64,000 bases of DNA from JAICXG01 sp036494545 (lineage in GTDB: Bacteria > Verrucomicrobiota > Verrucomicrobiia > Chthoniobacterales > UBA10450). Below the pieces are notes generated by a model. The model searched no databases, was not told the origin of the DNA, and was given only the letters and a program-made list of their open reading frames with translations. The position numbers and the translations under genes are program-made. Each line of letters begins with the position of its first letter. Positions within the stretch are counted from its first letter, which is position 1. The DNA lies in assembly GCA_036494545.1 (NCBI GenBank), contig DASXOB010000022.1, positions 1 to 64,000 of the forward strand, read 5' to 3'. Shown piece after piece: positions 16,973 through 25,803 of the stretch.

Positions 16973-17695
16973 GTGAAGTTCTTCGGGGCCCCGGTCGAAA
17001 CTGAAGGCTGGCAACAGCTCGCGCGAAAAGTGCGGTTGTTTGCTTCGCATCGTTTCATTCGCGGTCAGGGATTAGAAATTGGCGCGCTGCATGACCCGCT
17101 GCCGACATTTCATCATGCGGTCGTGCGTTACGTCGATTCGCTCGGAGCCGAGGAGCGCCGCCGCACCTATCCGGAAGTGGCCGATCAGTCGCAGGTCAAG
17201 GTCGATTTGATCGATGATATTGAAAGGCTGACCCAAATCGCAGATGCCAGCGTCGATTTCGTGATTGCCAACCATGTCCTCGAACATTGCCACAATCCGA
17301 TTGCGGCCTTGCACACGATGCTTCGGGTTATTCGAAAGGACGGCGTGATTTACTTTTCTGTGCCGGACAAACGTTTCACCTTCGATCGGGAACGAGCCAT
17401 CACCGCCTACCAACATCTGGTGCGCGACTTCAGGGAAGGTTCAGTCGCATACGATCGCGAACATTATCTGGAATGGTGCGCAAAAGTGCACAACCAACCT
17501 GGCGAGGCGTTGAGTGACGCGGAATTGGAGCGAGCCCATCCGAACATACATTTCCACGTTTGGACCCAGACCGAAATTCTCCAATTGCTCCTGAATGTGC
17601 GGCGTGATTTTGGACTGGCGTTCGAGGTCGAATTCTTCGCTAAGAATGGCGCCGAGGTCGTGGTCGTCCTGCGGAAGGCACCGACGATTTGTTAG
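16973..17695 (+). CDS. SAM-dependent class I methyltransferase
   Basis: About 240 residues. Motif I-like GLEIGALHDPLP, an acidic strand end KVDLIDDI, and the Methyltransf_11 hallmark FVIANHVLEHCHNP followed by GVIYFSVPD identify a SAM methyltransferase fold. The GTG at 16973, with a GGAG six bases upstream, is taken as start; the open frame reaches further back but there it is only antisense to pheS. It lies on the opposite strand between pheS and rplT, converging with rplT by a 4-base overlap. Related proteins occur in glycan-modification clusters, but the substrate cannot be inferred. Confidence 0.75.
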   Translation: MKFFGAPVETEGWQQLARKVRLFASHRFIRGQGLEIGALHDPLPTFHHAVVRYVDSLGAEERRRTYPEVADQSQVKVDLIDDIERLTQIADASVDFVIANHVLEHCHNPIAALHTMLRVIRKDGVIYFSVPDKRFTFDRERAITAYQHLVRDFREGSVAYDREHYLEWCAKVHNQPGEALSDAELERAHPNIHFHVWTQTEILQLLLNVRRDFGLAFEVEFFAKNGAEVVVVLRKAPTIC

Positions 17696-18081
17696 GCTGC
17701 TTTCTTCTTTCCCTCGCTCGACTTCCGTTCCAACGCGCCTTTCACCTGTTCGACGATCGACTTGAACGTCGCTTCGTCGGTCACGGCGAGGTCGGCGAGT
17801 ATTTTGCGATCGAGTTCGAGGCCGGCGGCTTTCAAGCCTTCAGCGAAACGGCTGTAGGTAAGGCCCTGGGCGCGACAGGCTGCATTGAGTCGCTGCACCC
17901 AAAGCATGCGAAAATTGCGTTTGCGCGTTTTGCGGTCGCGATAGGCCCAGTATTTGCCCTTCATCGTTGCGTCCTTTGCGTAACGGAACAGTTTCGATCG
18001 GCGGCCGCGATAACCTTTGGCGGATTTCAGGACGCGTTTACGGCGCTCGCGGCTGGCAGGCGCATTAGTGGCTCTTGGCAT
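17692..18081 (-). CDS. rplT: 50S ribosomal protein L20
   Basis: A 129-residue protein with the L20 pattern: RRKRVLKSAKGYRGRRSKLFR, RKRNFRMLWVQRLNAA and GLTYSRF. L20 binds 23S rRNA early in 50S assembly and in many bacteria represses its own operon. The C-terminus has a short Lys/Ala tail. The genes that normally precede it, infC and rpmI, are absent: the next 255 bases upstream hold no gene before a divergent cyclase gene. The stop codon falls in a one-base variant of the dispersed motif (TTGTTAGGC). Confidence 0.96.
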   Translation of the reverse strand: MPRATNAPASRERRKRVLKSAKGYRGRRSKLFRYAKDATMKGKYWAYRDRKTRKRNFRMLWVQRLNAACRAQGLTYSRFAEGLKAAGLELDRKILADLAVTDEATFKSIVEQVKGALERKSSEGKKKAA

Positions 18082-18336
18082 TTGTCTTCCTCGAATTGTT
18101 TCGAGGCTCCTTCTTCAGCGAATTGTTGTTTCGTTAGGCGCTCCCCGACCTCACTCGCTGTCTCGATCCATTGGGATCAGGTGGGCAGTGCGGAGGCGAA
18201 CGGTAGACGCGTCGGGCAAATGCTCAACTGGAAAGTAGCCATGCAAACGCTTCCTTGTCTCTTGCAACTCAAATAACGAGTCACACTTCCCGGAGTTTCA
18301 CTTTGCCGCTGCAAGAGTCTTCCCTACAATCGCTGC

Positions 18337-20436
18337 GTGCATTGGCTGCGCCGGCATCGCCTCCTCATTCTGACGGTAATCTGCGTTTTCTGGACGGGGT
18401 TGTTCTTGCTCGGCCAATACGTTCCGCTGCCTTTTGTTTCGACACCGTGGCGACTGGAACAGGGTTTCGAGGACGTGCTGCGCAAGGAGGGTCGCAAGAC
18501 TCCCACGCGCAACGACTTTGTCTTGCTCGGGATCGATCAGTCCACTCTCGAAATGCCGGTCCTGTTGCCGGAGGAAAAAGCGAACAACCGCGCCTTCCAA
18601 CTTATGTCGGAGCGCCCATTTCCCTGGTCGCGCGAAGTCTGGGCACTTCTGCTCGACAAGCTCTTCGCTTCCGGGGCACGGCTGGTCATGTTCGATCTCG
18701 TTTTCGATCCGCCTAACGATGGCGACCCGATCTTCGCCAAGGCGCTCGCGAAATATCGCGGACGTGTCGTCCTTGGCGCCAATATTGATCTCGCCCACAA
18801 CGAAATCATTTGTCCGAACGGCACCCTAGTTCCGCCACCGCCGACGGGCGATCCGCGCGTTGGCTATGTGAATTTCTGGCCCGACCGCAACGACGCCAAG
18901 CTGCGTTCGGCACTCTTCACCATTTCCGAGCGTCAGCTCGCGGGTTTGCCCTCGTTCGCCGGCGACGAAGTTTTTGAATCGTTTGCCGCCCGCGGACTCG
19001 AGCAGCTCGGGCATGGCGCCGATGTCCCGCGCGATCAGCAACCGCATTTCATCCGTTTCAGCGAAATCGGCGCCTATCCGCCGCGCACGCTTTACGAGGT
19101 TTTTGATCCGCGATTTTGGCAAGCGGACTATCAGAACGGCGCGATCTTCAAGGACAAAGTCGTCGTCATCGGGGCTACGTCGCAGATTGCGCATGATGTC
19201 GTGGTAACGGCAATGAGTCCAAATGCCTCAGGTCCGGAACTTCATCTGCAAGTGATGGCTGCCGCTCTTGCCCACGAATTTCTTCGGCCGACCTCCTTTG
19301 CGTGGATGCTTGCGCTTGTCGTTGCGGCAGGCACGGGCGCCTGGCTCCTGGTGGCATTCGTTAGGCGGCCGCTCATTTGCCTGCTTGCCCTGGCGTTGGC
19401 CATGGCCGCTTACCTCGTTCTCAGCCGGGTACTCTACGACCAGCTTGGCTTTTTGCTTCTGACCGTGCCGGTGCTGGGCGCTTTTCTCAGCAGCGGTTCG
19501 TTTTCGTTAGGCTTCGAATACGTCCTGGAGCGAGTCGAGAAACTACGGACCCGGCGTACACTCGAACGCTATGTTTCCAGGAACTTGGTCCAGGAAATCC
19601 TTGATAATCCGGAAAGCTTTTACAGCAGCCTGAAGGGCGTCCGCATTCCCGCGACGGTTTTATTCTCCGACATTGTCGGATTCACCAGCCTGACGGAGCA
19701 TGCCGATCCGGAAGCGCTCGTTAGGCAATTGAACGAATACCTCAGTCGAATGACTGCCGCCGTTTTTGCCAATGGCGGCACGCTCGACAAGTTTATCGGC
19801 GACGCTGTCATGGCGGTATGGGGCAATGTCCGCAGCCAGGGCTCAACGCAAGATGCGCGGATGGCGGCGCGAGCCGCGCTCGACATGCGACGCGAACTCA
19901 AAATTTTGAATCAAGACTGGCATGCCCGAGGAATTGCACCGTTTGCCATCGGCATTGGCATCAATCAGGGCGACGTCCTCTGCGGCAACATCGGTTCGCA
20001 GGAGAAGGCCGACCCGACAGTCATCGGTGATGCCGTGAACCTGGCTTCGCGTCTCGAAGGCCTAACGAGAATCTACGGCATCGACATTATCCTCGGCCCG
20101 AACGCGACCGAGTTTGTGCGCGACCAATTTCATGTTCGCTCCGTCGCGCGCGTCCAGGTGAAAGGAAAATCCCGGCCGGTAGAAATCGCAACCCTCATCG
20201 GTGAACGCACGGAAAAGATCGATCCCGATCTGTTGCGGCATCTGGAAACATATGAGGAAGGTTTTCGCAAATTTCGCGAGCGCGATTTCCGCGGAGCCAA
20301 GATTTTGCTCGGCCGCTTCCTCGAGTCTTACCCTCAGGATTTCCTTGCCAGGACTTATCTCGAGCGCTCGCTCGAATATGAAGCCACGCCGCCGGAGGAA
20401 GCATGGAATGCAGTGGAGATCTTCCAGAAAAAGTGA
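18337..20436 (+). CDS. CHASE2-domain adenylate/guanylate cyclase
   Basis: A 699-residue membrane sensor. One transmembrane helix (about 8-28), an extracytoplasmic CHASE2 domain with FPWSREVWALLLDKL and FDPPNDGDPIFA, then three closely spaced transmembrane helices (about 320-395) lead to a class III cyclase domain from about residue 435. Metal-binding aspartates lie in FSDIVGFT and DKFIGDAVMAVWG, and the tail end motif IGDAVNLASRLEGL is intact; the Lys in DKFIGD favours ATP as substrate. A TPR-like C-terminus follows. The start is GTG. It is alone on its strand between divergent rplT and convergent gluQ. The signal is unknown. Four dispersed-motif copies lie inside the gene, plus one in its first third. 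Confidence 0.92.
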   Translation: MHWLRRHRLLILTVICVFWTGLFLLGQYVPLPFVSTPWRLEQGFEDVLRKEGRKTPTRNDFVLLGIDQSTLEMPVLLPEEKANNRAFQLMSERPFPWSREVWALLLDKLFASGARLVMFDLVFDPPNDGDPIFAKALAKYRGRVVLGANIDLAHNEIICPNGTLVPPPPTGDPRVGYVNFWPDRNDAKLRSALFTISERQLAGLPSFAGDEVFESFAARGLEQLGHGADVPRDQQPHFIRFSEIGAYPPRTLYEVFDPRFWQADYQNGAIFKDKVVVIGATSQIAHDVVVTAMSPNASGPELHLQVMAAALAHEFLRPTSFAWMLALVVAAGTGAWLLVAFVRRPLICLLALALAMAAYLVLSRVLYDQLGFLLLTVPVLGAFLSSGSFSLGFEYVLERVEKLRTRRTLERYVSRNLVQEILDNPESFYSSLKGVRIPATVLFSDIVGFTSLTEHADPEALVRQLNEYLSRMTAAVFANGGTLDKFIGDAVMAVWGNVRSQGSTQDARMAARAALDMRRELKILNQDWHARGIAPFAIGIGINQGDVLCGNIGSQEKADPTVIGDAVNLASRLEGLTRIYGIDIILGPNATEFVRDQFHVRSVARVQVKGKSRPVEIATLIGERTEKIDPDLLRHLETYEEGFRKFRERDFRGAKILLGRFLESYPQDFLARTYLERSLEYEATPPEEAWNAVEIFQKK

Positions 20437-20463
20437 GGATCGCAGTCGCCTCCAGAAAATCCG

Positions 20464-21300
20464 TTAGGACCGCGACCCTAAAGGCACAAACTTTTCCCGG
20501 ATGTCGTCAGGCGAAAGCCCCGCCGCCTGCAAGCCCGCGAAGGCTGAAAGCGTCGTGCCGTTGGCGAGACGAGTGCCTGATGAGTCCGTAACGAGTGGCT
20601 GATGGCAGAATTCCGGCGGGTCGAGCTCGAGCGCGGCGTAGAGCAAGAGTTGCCGAAAAGTGGAGCGCAAAAGATCGGCGCCACGTACAACTTCTGTGAT
20701 CCGCATGCCAGCGTCGTCCACTACAACAGTCAGCTGATAAGCTGGAACATCATCTTTGCGCCAGATAACGAAGTCACCGAAATCAGTTCCCGTCGTGGCG
20801 CGTTGCACTCCGAAGAAGCGATCTTCGAATTCCATTTGCCTGCCCTCGGAAACGCGAAATCGCCAGGTAACTCCGGCAGGTTCTTGCGCGTCGAAAATCG
20901 TTAGGCCAACGGGCCGGCAGCTCCCGGGATAAATCGCTTCGTCATCTTCCACGTGCGGCGCGCTGGCGGCGCTTAAGATGTCACGACGCGAACAGGAGCA
21001 TGGATAGATCAACCCGCGATCGCGCAACTTCCGCCAGGCTTCGAGATAGAAAGCGCACTGCTCGCTTTGCAGAAATGGACCTTCGTCCCAATGCAATCCA
21101 AGCCAGCGCAAATCTTCCTCGATCGCGGCGCGAAACTCCGGCCGGCAACGCACACGATCCAGATCTTCGATCCGCAGAATGAGCTTGCCATTTCGCGCAC
21201 GGCAGCGCTCCTCCGCGCGCCAGAAAGTGGCGGCGTGACCCGCGTGCAAATAACCGGTGGGCGAAGGCGCGAGACGGCCGCGATAAATTTCCGAGCGCAA
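20464..21300 (-). CDS. gluQ: Glutamyl-Q tRNA(Asp) synthetase
   Basis: A 278-residue paralogue of glutamyl-tRNA synthetase lacking the anticodon-binding domain. GluQ-RS attaches glutamate to queuosine at position 34 of tRNA-Asp. The class I signature is APSPTGYLHAGHA, the zinc site is made of CSCSRR and YPGSC, and the KMSKS position is degraded (GTRLANGT), as usual in this subfamily. IEDLDRVRC and WLGLHWDEGP match the catalytic core. Its stop codon lies in a variant of the dispersed motif (CCTAACGG). No queuosine synthesis genes are present in the window. Confidence 0.92.
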   Translation of the reverse strand: MRSEIYRGRLAPSPTGYLHAGHAATFWRAEERCRARNGKLILRIEDLDRVRCRPEFRAAIEEDLRWLGLHWDEGPFLQSEQCAFYLEAWRKLRDRGLIYPCSCSRRDILSAASAPHVEDDEAIYPGSCRPVGLTIFDAQEPAGVTWRFRVSEGRQMEFEDRFFGVQRATTGTDFGDFVIWRKDDVPAYQLTVVVDDAGMRITEVVRGADLLRSTFRQLLLYAALELDPPEFCHQPLVTDSSGTRLANGTTLSAFAGLQAAGLSPDDIREKFVPLGSRS

Positions 21301-21350
21301 ACCGCAGATTTCCGATTGCCGGATGAGTTTTTCAATCCGAAATCTCCGTT

Positions 21351-22046
21351 TTGAAAACCTCCGCTGCCAAGCGCCTGCTTCTCTTTGATATCGACGGCAC
21401 GCTGATCAATTCAGCGGGCGCGGGGGTGCAGGCTTTGCGCGATGTCTTGCGCGATCAGTGCGGAATCACCGACGATTTGGATGGAATCGAAGTCGCGGGA
21501 CGCACCGACGCCGGAATCGTTCACCAGATCCTGCGCAAGCAGCAAATTGAGCCTAACGAATCGAATACGGTGCGATTTCTGAATCAATATGTCGAGTTAC
21601 TGGCGGATGAACTCCCGCGGCGGAAAGGCCGAGTTCTGCCAGGAGTGCGGGAGTTATTGGAGCGGCTGCAGGCAAACCCAAACATTGTCCTCGCGCTGCT
21701 CACCGGAAACGTGAAACGCGGAGCGAAATTGAAATTGGAGCATTATGGCCTCTGGGAGTTTTTCGAATTCGGCGCCTTCTCCGACGATCATTACGACCGC
21801 AACGAGTTGGGAGAGTTTGCGCGCAAGCGCGCTGAGGAAAAACACGGCCGCGAATTTACCGCGGCGGATATCGACGTGATTGGCGACACACCACACGACA
21901 TCGCGTGCGGAAAGGCGATCGGCGCTCGCACGATCGCGATCGCGACCGGAAATTTTTCAGGGCAGGAATTGGCGTCGTATCAGCCAGACCGAATCTTTCA
22001 AGACCTGGCTGACACCGAGGTCGTGATGCGCGAGCTGGATTGGTAA
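21351..22046 (+). CDS. HAD-family phosphatase (phosphoglycolate phosphatase-like)
   Basis: 231 residues from a TTG start. Motif I DIDGTL has the nucleophile and acid/base aspartates; motif II is LLTGN; motif III Lys and motif IV IGDTPHDIACG are present. A helical cap (about 20-95) places it in subfamily IA, which includes phosphoglycolate phosphatase and beta-phosphoglucomutase. The substrate cannot be fixed from sequence. It is divergent from gluQ with only about 50 bases between, and is followed by a STAS protein gene on the same strand. Confidence 0.85.
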   Translation: MKTSAAKRLLLFDIDGTLINSAGAGVQALRDVLRDQCGITDDLDGIEVAGRTDAGIVHQILRKQQIEPNESNTVRFLNQYVELLADELPRRKGRVLPGVRELLERLQANPNIVLALLTGNVKRGAKLKLEHYGLWEFFEFGAFSDDHYDRNELGEFARKRAEEKHGREFTAADIDVIGDTPHDIACGKAIGARTIAIATGNFSGQELASYQPDRIFQDLADTEVVMRELDW

Positions 22047-22100
22047 AATCGACCGAAGGATTGACGCGGCGGGCAAGGATGACGAGTTTTGCCCGCTATC

Positions 22101-22415
22101 ATGGCAAAGACTCCACCGGCCATCCTGCCTCTCGAAGGCGAAATTGATTTGCACGTCTCGCCGCAGGTGAGCGCGTCACTCAGCTCGATCATTGCACAGA
22201 AGCCGTCACAGGTGGTGGTCGATCTTTCAAAGGTGACTTATATCGACAGCTCGGGGCTCGCGGTTCTCATCGAGGCGATGCAAAATGTGGACAATTACGG
22301 CGGGAAGTTCGCGCTCTGCAGCTTGCAGGAGGGAGTACGTCCGATCTTCGAGATTGCCCGGCTCGATCAGGTGTTTCGGATTTTTCCTGATGAAGCGGCC
22401 GCCCTTGGCAGGTGA
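22101..22415 (+). CDS. STAS-domain anti-sigma factor antagonist
   Basis: A 104-residue single-domain STAS protein. The strand VVVDLSKVTYIDSSGLAVL contains the conserved Ser that is normally phosphorylated by an anti-sigma kinase; GEIDLHVSP and VRPIFEIARLDQVFRIF complete the fold. Such proteins relieve sigma factor inhibition or act in related partner-switch systems. The ATG at 22101 is preferred to an upstream TTG at 22089. Neither a cognate kinase nor a sigma factor is adjacent. Its 3' end overlaps the convergent glycosyltransferase gene by 49 bases. Confidence 0.88.
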   Translation: MAKTPPAILPLEGEIDLHVSPQVSASLSSIIAQKPSQVVVDLSKVTYIDSSGLAVLIEAMQNVDNYGGKFALCSLQEGVRPIFEIARLDQVFRIFPDEAAALGR

Positions 22416-23506
22416 TGGAGCACCTCCAGCGTTCGTTCGACGTTTACCGAAATGTCGAAATGAGACGCGCGTTGCTGAATGACGCGACGGGCTTCGTGCC
22501 GACGCTCGGGATCCGACCAAAAGAGCAGCGCTGCGCGAAGCTCAGCAATGTCGGAAGCGTCCTCAAGAATCGAGCCGTGAAAACCATGGTCGATGACTTC
22601 ACAGAAACCATTGGCGCGAGTTGTGATGACCGGAAGGCCGGCTGCGAGCGCTTCGAGACAGGCGTTGGAGAACGGATCATAAAGGGTTGGGAGCAGGAAA
22701 ATATCGGCCGCAGCGTAGAGCGCCGGCAGGTCGCGCACCGCGCCGAGCCGGCTGACATGACGTCCGCGCGCCATCCGGCTTCGGCCCCGACCAGCCACGA
22801 TGAGGTGGAAGTTCTTGCCTAACGACTTCACCGCCTGGACAGCGAAGCGCAAACCTTTGCGCTCCCAACCCGAGCCAACAAAGAGCACGGCAATTTCTTC
22901 ATCGTGCAGCCGCAGGATTCTTCGCCGCAAGCGGCGCGTCTCTGGGTCAGGATGAAAATCGGCCATCGGCACGCCGTTAGGCACAACATCGATTTGCGCG
23001 CTGGGGTATTTGTAGAATTGCTCGGCTTCACGCTTCACCATTTGCGAGTTGGTGATGACGTGGCGCGCCCCACCGCAAAAGAGTGCCTTCTCCAGCTCGA
23101 GGATTTCGCGATGTTTGGCATTAAATCGGTCGAGCCAGTGCCGCGGAAAACTTGAGGCCGCGGCGCGGCGCTGCAGCCAGGCCCGGTGAATCCCGTCCCC
23201 TGCGCGGTAGACATCGCACTTCCAGATGCGCTCGAGGCTGAGAAGGAGATCGCAATGCCGATGGGGCTCGGTCTTTTCCAGCTCGTCGGCAAAACGCCGC
23301 GCCGTCTCCCCACGCAAGCGCGTGATCGCTCCCCAAGGCCATTCACGCGTCGGCCAGGCCGCATCGGTGAAAAGGCGAACTGGATTCCCAGCTTCACTCA
23401 AACCGCGGGCGAGACGTTTAAGGTAGGTCTCGGCACCACCGACTTCGGAATGGCCGCGGCGAACGAGACCGATCGTCAGGCGTGGATGATTCACCGGCGC
23501 GGCCAC
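22367..23506 (-). CDS. Glycosyltransferase family 4 (lipopolysaccharide core type)
   Basis: A 379-residue GT-B enzyme. The N-terminal acceptor half starts with LTIGLVRRGHSEVGGAETYLKRLARGL; the donor half has VLFVGSGWERKGL, AADIFLLPTLYDPFSNACLEALAAGLPVI (the E-x7-E type motif) and a C-terminal helix. This pattern matches WaaG/RfaG-like transferases adding a hexose to the lipopolysaccharide core. It is head-to-head with another GT4 gene at 23559, with a heptosyltransferase and an MsbA-like exporter beyond it, supporting an envelope glycan role. Sugar and linkage cannot be read from sequence. Confidence 0.88.
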   Translation of the reverse strand: MAAPVNHPRLTIGLVRRGHSEVGGAETYLKRLARGLSEAGNPVRLFTDAAWPTREWPWGAITRLRGETARRFADELEKTEPHRHCDLLLSLERIWKCDVYRAGDGIHRAWLQRRAAASSFPRHWLDRFNAKHREILELEKALFCGGARHVITNSQMVKREAEQFYKYPSAQIDVVPNGVPMADFHPDPETRRLRRRILRLHDEEIAVLFVGSGWERKGLRFAVQAVKSLGKNFHLIVAGRGRSRMARGRHVSRLGAVRDLPALYAAADIFLLPTLYDPFSNACLEALAAGLPVITTRANGFCEVIDHGFHGSILEDASDIAELRAALLFWSDPERRHEARRVIQQRASHFDISVNVERTLEVLHHLPRAAASSGKIRNT

Positions 23507-23558
23507 GACTGAGTTCGATCTTTACTTGCTCGCATTCACCTACAATAATGGTGGGGCG

Positions 23559-24782
23559 ATGGTGGGTGAAACTCTAAAAAGCCCGCCGCGCGCAGTCTCG
23601 AAAGGGTCGGCAACACGCAGGTTACCGCAGTATCTCCTTTATTCGATTTTTGCGCGTATCGGCGGCTCGGGCTTGGATACGGATGCATTTGAAACGCTCC
23701 GTGCCTCCTGGCGCGGCGGGTTTCTGGGGAAAGCAATCGCCTACGACAACCGCCAGAGCGAAATTCCGGCTGCGCGCATTCATTCGCTACGCTGGCATCC
23801 GGTGCGGCTGCTTTCTTCGCTCGATTCACCTTATTACTATGGCGCGAAAAAGAAATATCTTGATTGGATTGCCGCGCACCATCTCGCCACTGGGCGCTAT
23901 GATTTGTTTCACAGCTGGTCGGGAGATTGCCTCCTTTCATTGCGCGAAGCGCGCAAACGCCAGATTCCGTCGCTCTTGGAAATTCCCACCTGGCATCGCG
24001 ACCGCGGGAAAGCGAAGCGTTCCCAAGCCAGCATCGCGCCGGCAAATTCGCATCGACCCTGGTTCAAACGCTGGAAGGAAGATCTCCTTCTCGATCGCGA
24101 TCGCTATCTTGAGGAGTACGACCTGGCGGATTTGATTCTCGTCCTTTCCGAAAAGGCGGCTGAGACATTTCGCGTGCAGGATTTCCCAGAGGAAAAGCTT
24201 TACTACCTTCCGCGCGGTGTGGACGTGGGACGATTCACGCCGGGGGAAAGGCCACCGCATTTTCGCGCGGTCTTTTCCGGGGCACTCATCGAGCGCAAGG
24301 GGGTGCATCACCTGCTTGAGGCCTGGACGGGGCTCAACCTGAAAGACGCGGAGCTGTGGCTGGTAGGGGCGGTCCATGGAGAGATGGAGCCATATCTGAA
24401 ACAATATGCGCGGAATAACATTAAAGTGATCGGTTTCACACCCAACCCGGAGGAATATCTACGCCAGTCGACGATTCACGTTTTCCCGTCGCAATGCGAA
24501 GGCAGCGCCAAGGTCACCTACGAGGCTGCGGCTTGTGGTCTGCCGCAAATCACCACGCGTGAAGCTGGCGATGTTGTCGAAGATGGTATCCAAGGCATCA
24601 TCATTCCACCGGCGAACGTCGATGCTCTCGCGGCGGCGATTCAACATCTCTACGATCATCCGGAAATTGTGGCGCGGATGAGTGTCGCAGCTCGAGAACG
24701 CGTCGTAGAGAATTTCACGTGGGACCATTTTCGTGCGCGCCTTCTCGATGCTTACGAAAAGGCGATGCGAAAGGCGTGTTAG
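23559..24782 (+). CDS. Glycosyltransferase family 4
   Basis: About 407 residues with the GT-B arrangement. The N-half contains a helix-rich acceptor domain (SLDSPYYYGAKKKYLDWIAAHH, DLFHSWSGD); the C-half has YYLPRGVDVGRFTPG, FSGALIERKGVHHLLEAW, and HVFPSQCEGSAKVTYEAAACGLPQITT, which carries the nucleotide-sugar binding Glu residues. The start at MVGETLK follows a purine-rich GTGGGG; an upstream TTG at 23526 is less likely. It starts a four-part run with the heptosyltransferase (7 bases later) and the exporter, consistent with one operon for core oligosaccharide assembly. Confidence 0.87.
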   Translation: MVGETLKSPPRAVSKGSATRRLPQYLLYSIFARIGGSGLDTDAFETLRASWRGGFLGKAIAYDNRQSEIPAARIHSLRWHPVRLLSSLDSPYYYGAKKKYLDWIAAHHLATGRYDLFHSWSGDCLLSLREARKRQIPSLLEIPTWHRDRGKAKRSQASIAPANSHRPWFKRWKEDLLLDRDRYLEEYDLADLILVLSEKAAETFRVQDFPEEKLYYLPRGVDVGRFTPGERPPHFRAVFSGALIERKGVHHLLEAWTGLNLKDAELWLVGAVHGEMEPYLKQYARNNIKVIGFTPNPEEYLRQSTIHVFPSQCEGSAKVTYEAAACGLPQITTREAGDVVEDGIQGIIIPPANVDALAAAIQHLYDHPEIVARMSVAARERVVENFTWDHFRARLLDAYEKAMRKAC

Positions 24783-24789
24783 AGCCTGC

Positions 24790-25803
24790 TTGAACGTCCT
24801 TTTGCTTCAACTCAAGCGCATTGGCGACTTGATCCTGACGGTCCCGGCCATTGCCGCGTTGCGGAAAGATTTCCCAGATGCGCAGATCACGCTCGCTGTC
24901 GCGTCCGGTTCCCGTGAATTACTTCCTGCAATTCCAGGCCTCAATCGCGCCCTTGTCGCGCGCGGTGGTGTGACCGATGCCGCACAATGGATCGCACTCG
25001 CCGCCGCGAAATTCGATTATTGCCTCGACTTTTCTCGCACTGATCGCTCGGCGTTTCTCACTCTCCTTTCCGGCGCTGAGAAACGCATTAGCTACGACAC
25101 CATCCGCCGCGAGCCATTGCGACAATTGAGTTACAACGAATTCGTCCCTTCACAGGTACAGTTCGTTCATACAGTCGATCACCACCTTGCGCTGCTCGCA
25201 CCGCTCGGCGTGCATAACGCGTCGGGCGCGATTCACCTCGCTCTACCGCAAATGGCGAAAAGCCAGGCCGCAGCTGTGGCCGAGCGAGAAGGCTTGCACG
25301 ATGATTTCATTATCATTCATCCGGGTTCGGCACGGGCGGAGAAGTTTTGGCGGGCGCGGCGCTGGGCCGAAGTAGCTGACGGGATCCCTGAAAGTAAGTT
25401 TCGTATCGTACTCACTGGTGGCAGATCGCGCCTGGAACAAAGACATCTCGTGCGGATTAAGGCGCACCTTCGTCGGCCGGTTGTCGATCTTTCGGGCAAA
25501 CTGGGCCTGCTTACTCTGGCGGCATTAATCGAGCGGGCGCGTCTCCTTCTGACAATCGATTCGGCTCCGATGCATTTGGCCGGTGCGATCGGCACACCGC
25601 AGGTTGCACTCTTTGGTCCAACAAATCCGTTTCATTGGCGGCCGCGGGGCGGGCCAGCGGTGATCTTGCGCGCGGGAATCGCCGAGCCAGTCCGGGAATT
25701 TGTTCCAAAACAGGCACCCCAACCGATGAAGGAAATCTCGACGAACCAGGTGATCAATGCTATGCAGAGCCTGCTGTCGACGCCGACAGCGCGCGCGATA
25801 TGA
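24790..25803 (+). CDS. ADP-heptose:LPS heptosyltransferase (GT9)
   Basis: About 337 residues of family GT9. The N-terminus VLLLQLKRIGDLILTVPAIAALRKDFP and the C-half GSARAEKFW, VLTGG, LSGKLGLLTLAALIERARLLLTIDSAPMHLAGAIGTPQVALFGPTNP are diagnostic. These enzymes transfer heptose (or a related sugar) onto lipopolysaccharide inner core. The start is placed at TTG 24790, because an in-frame ATG upstream lies inside the preceding gene; the TTG is seven bases after that gene's stop. The stop codon overlaps the ATG of the next gene (ATGA), implying translational coupling with the exporter. Confidence 0.9.
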   Translation: MNVLLLQLKRIGDLILTVPAIAALRKDFPDAQITLAVASGSRELLPAIPGLNRALVARGGVTDAAQWIALAAAKFDYCLDFSRTDRSAFLTLLSGAEKRISYDTIRREPLRQLSYNEFVPSQVQFVHTVDHHLALLAPLGVHNASGAIHLALPQMAKSQAAAVAEREGLHDDFIIIHPGSARAEKFWRARRWAEVADGIPESKFRIVLTGGRSRLEQRHLVRIKAHLRRPVVDLSGKLGLLTLAALIERARLLLTIDSAPMHLAGAIGTPQVALFGPTNPFHWRPRGGPAVILRAGIAEPVREFVPKQAPQPMKEISTNQVINAMQSLLSTPTARAI

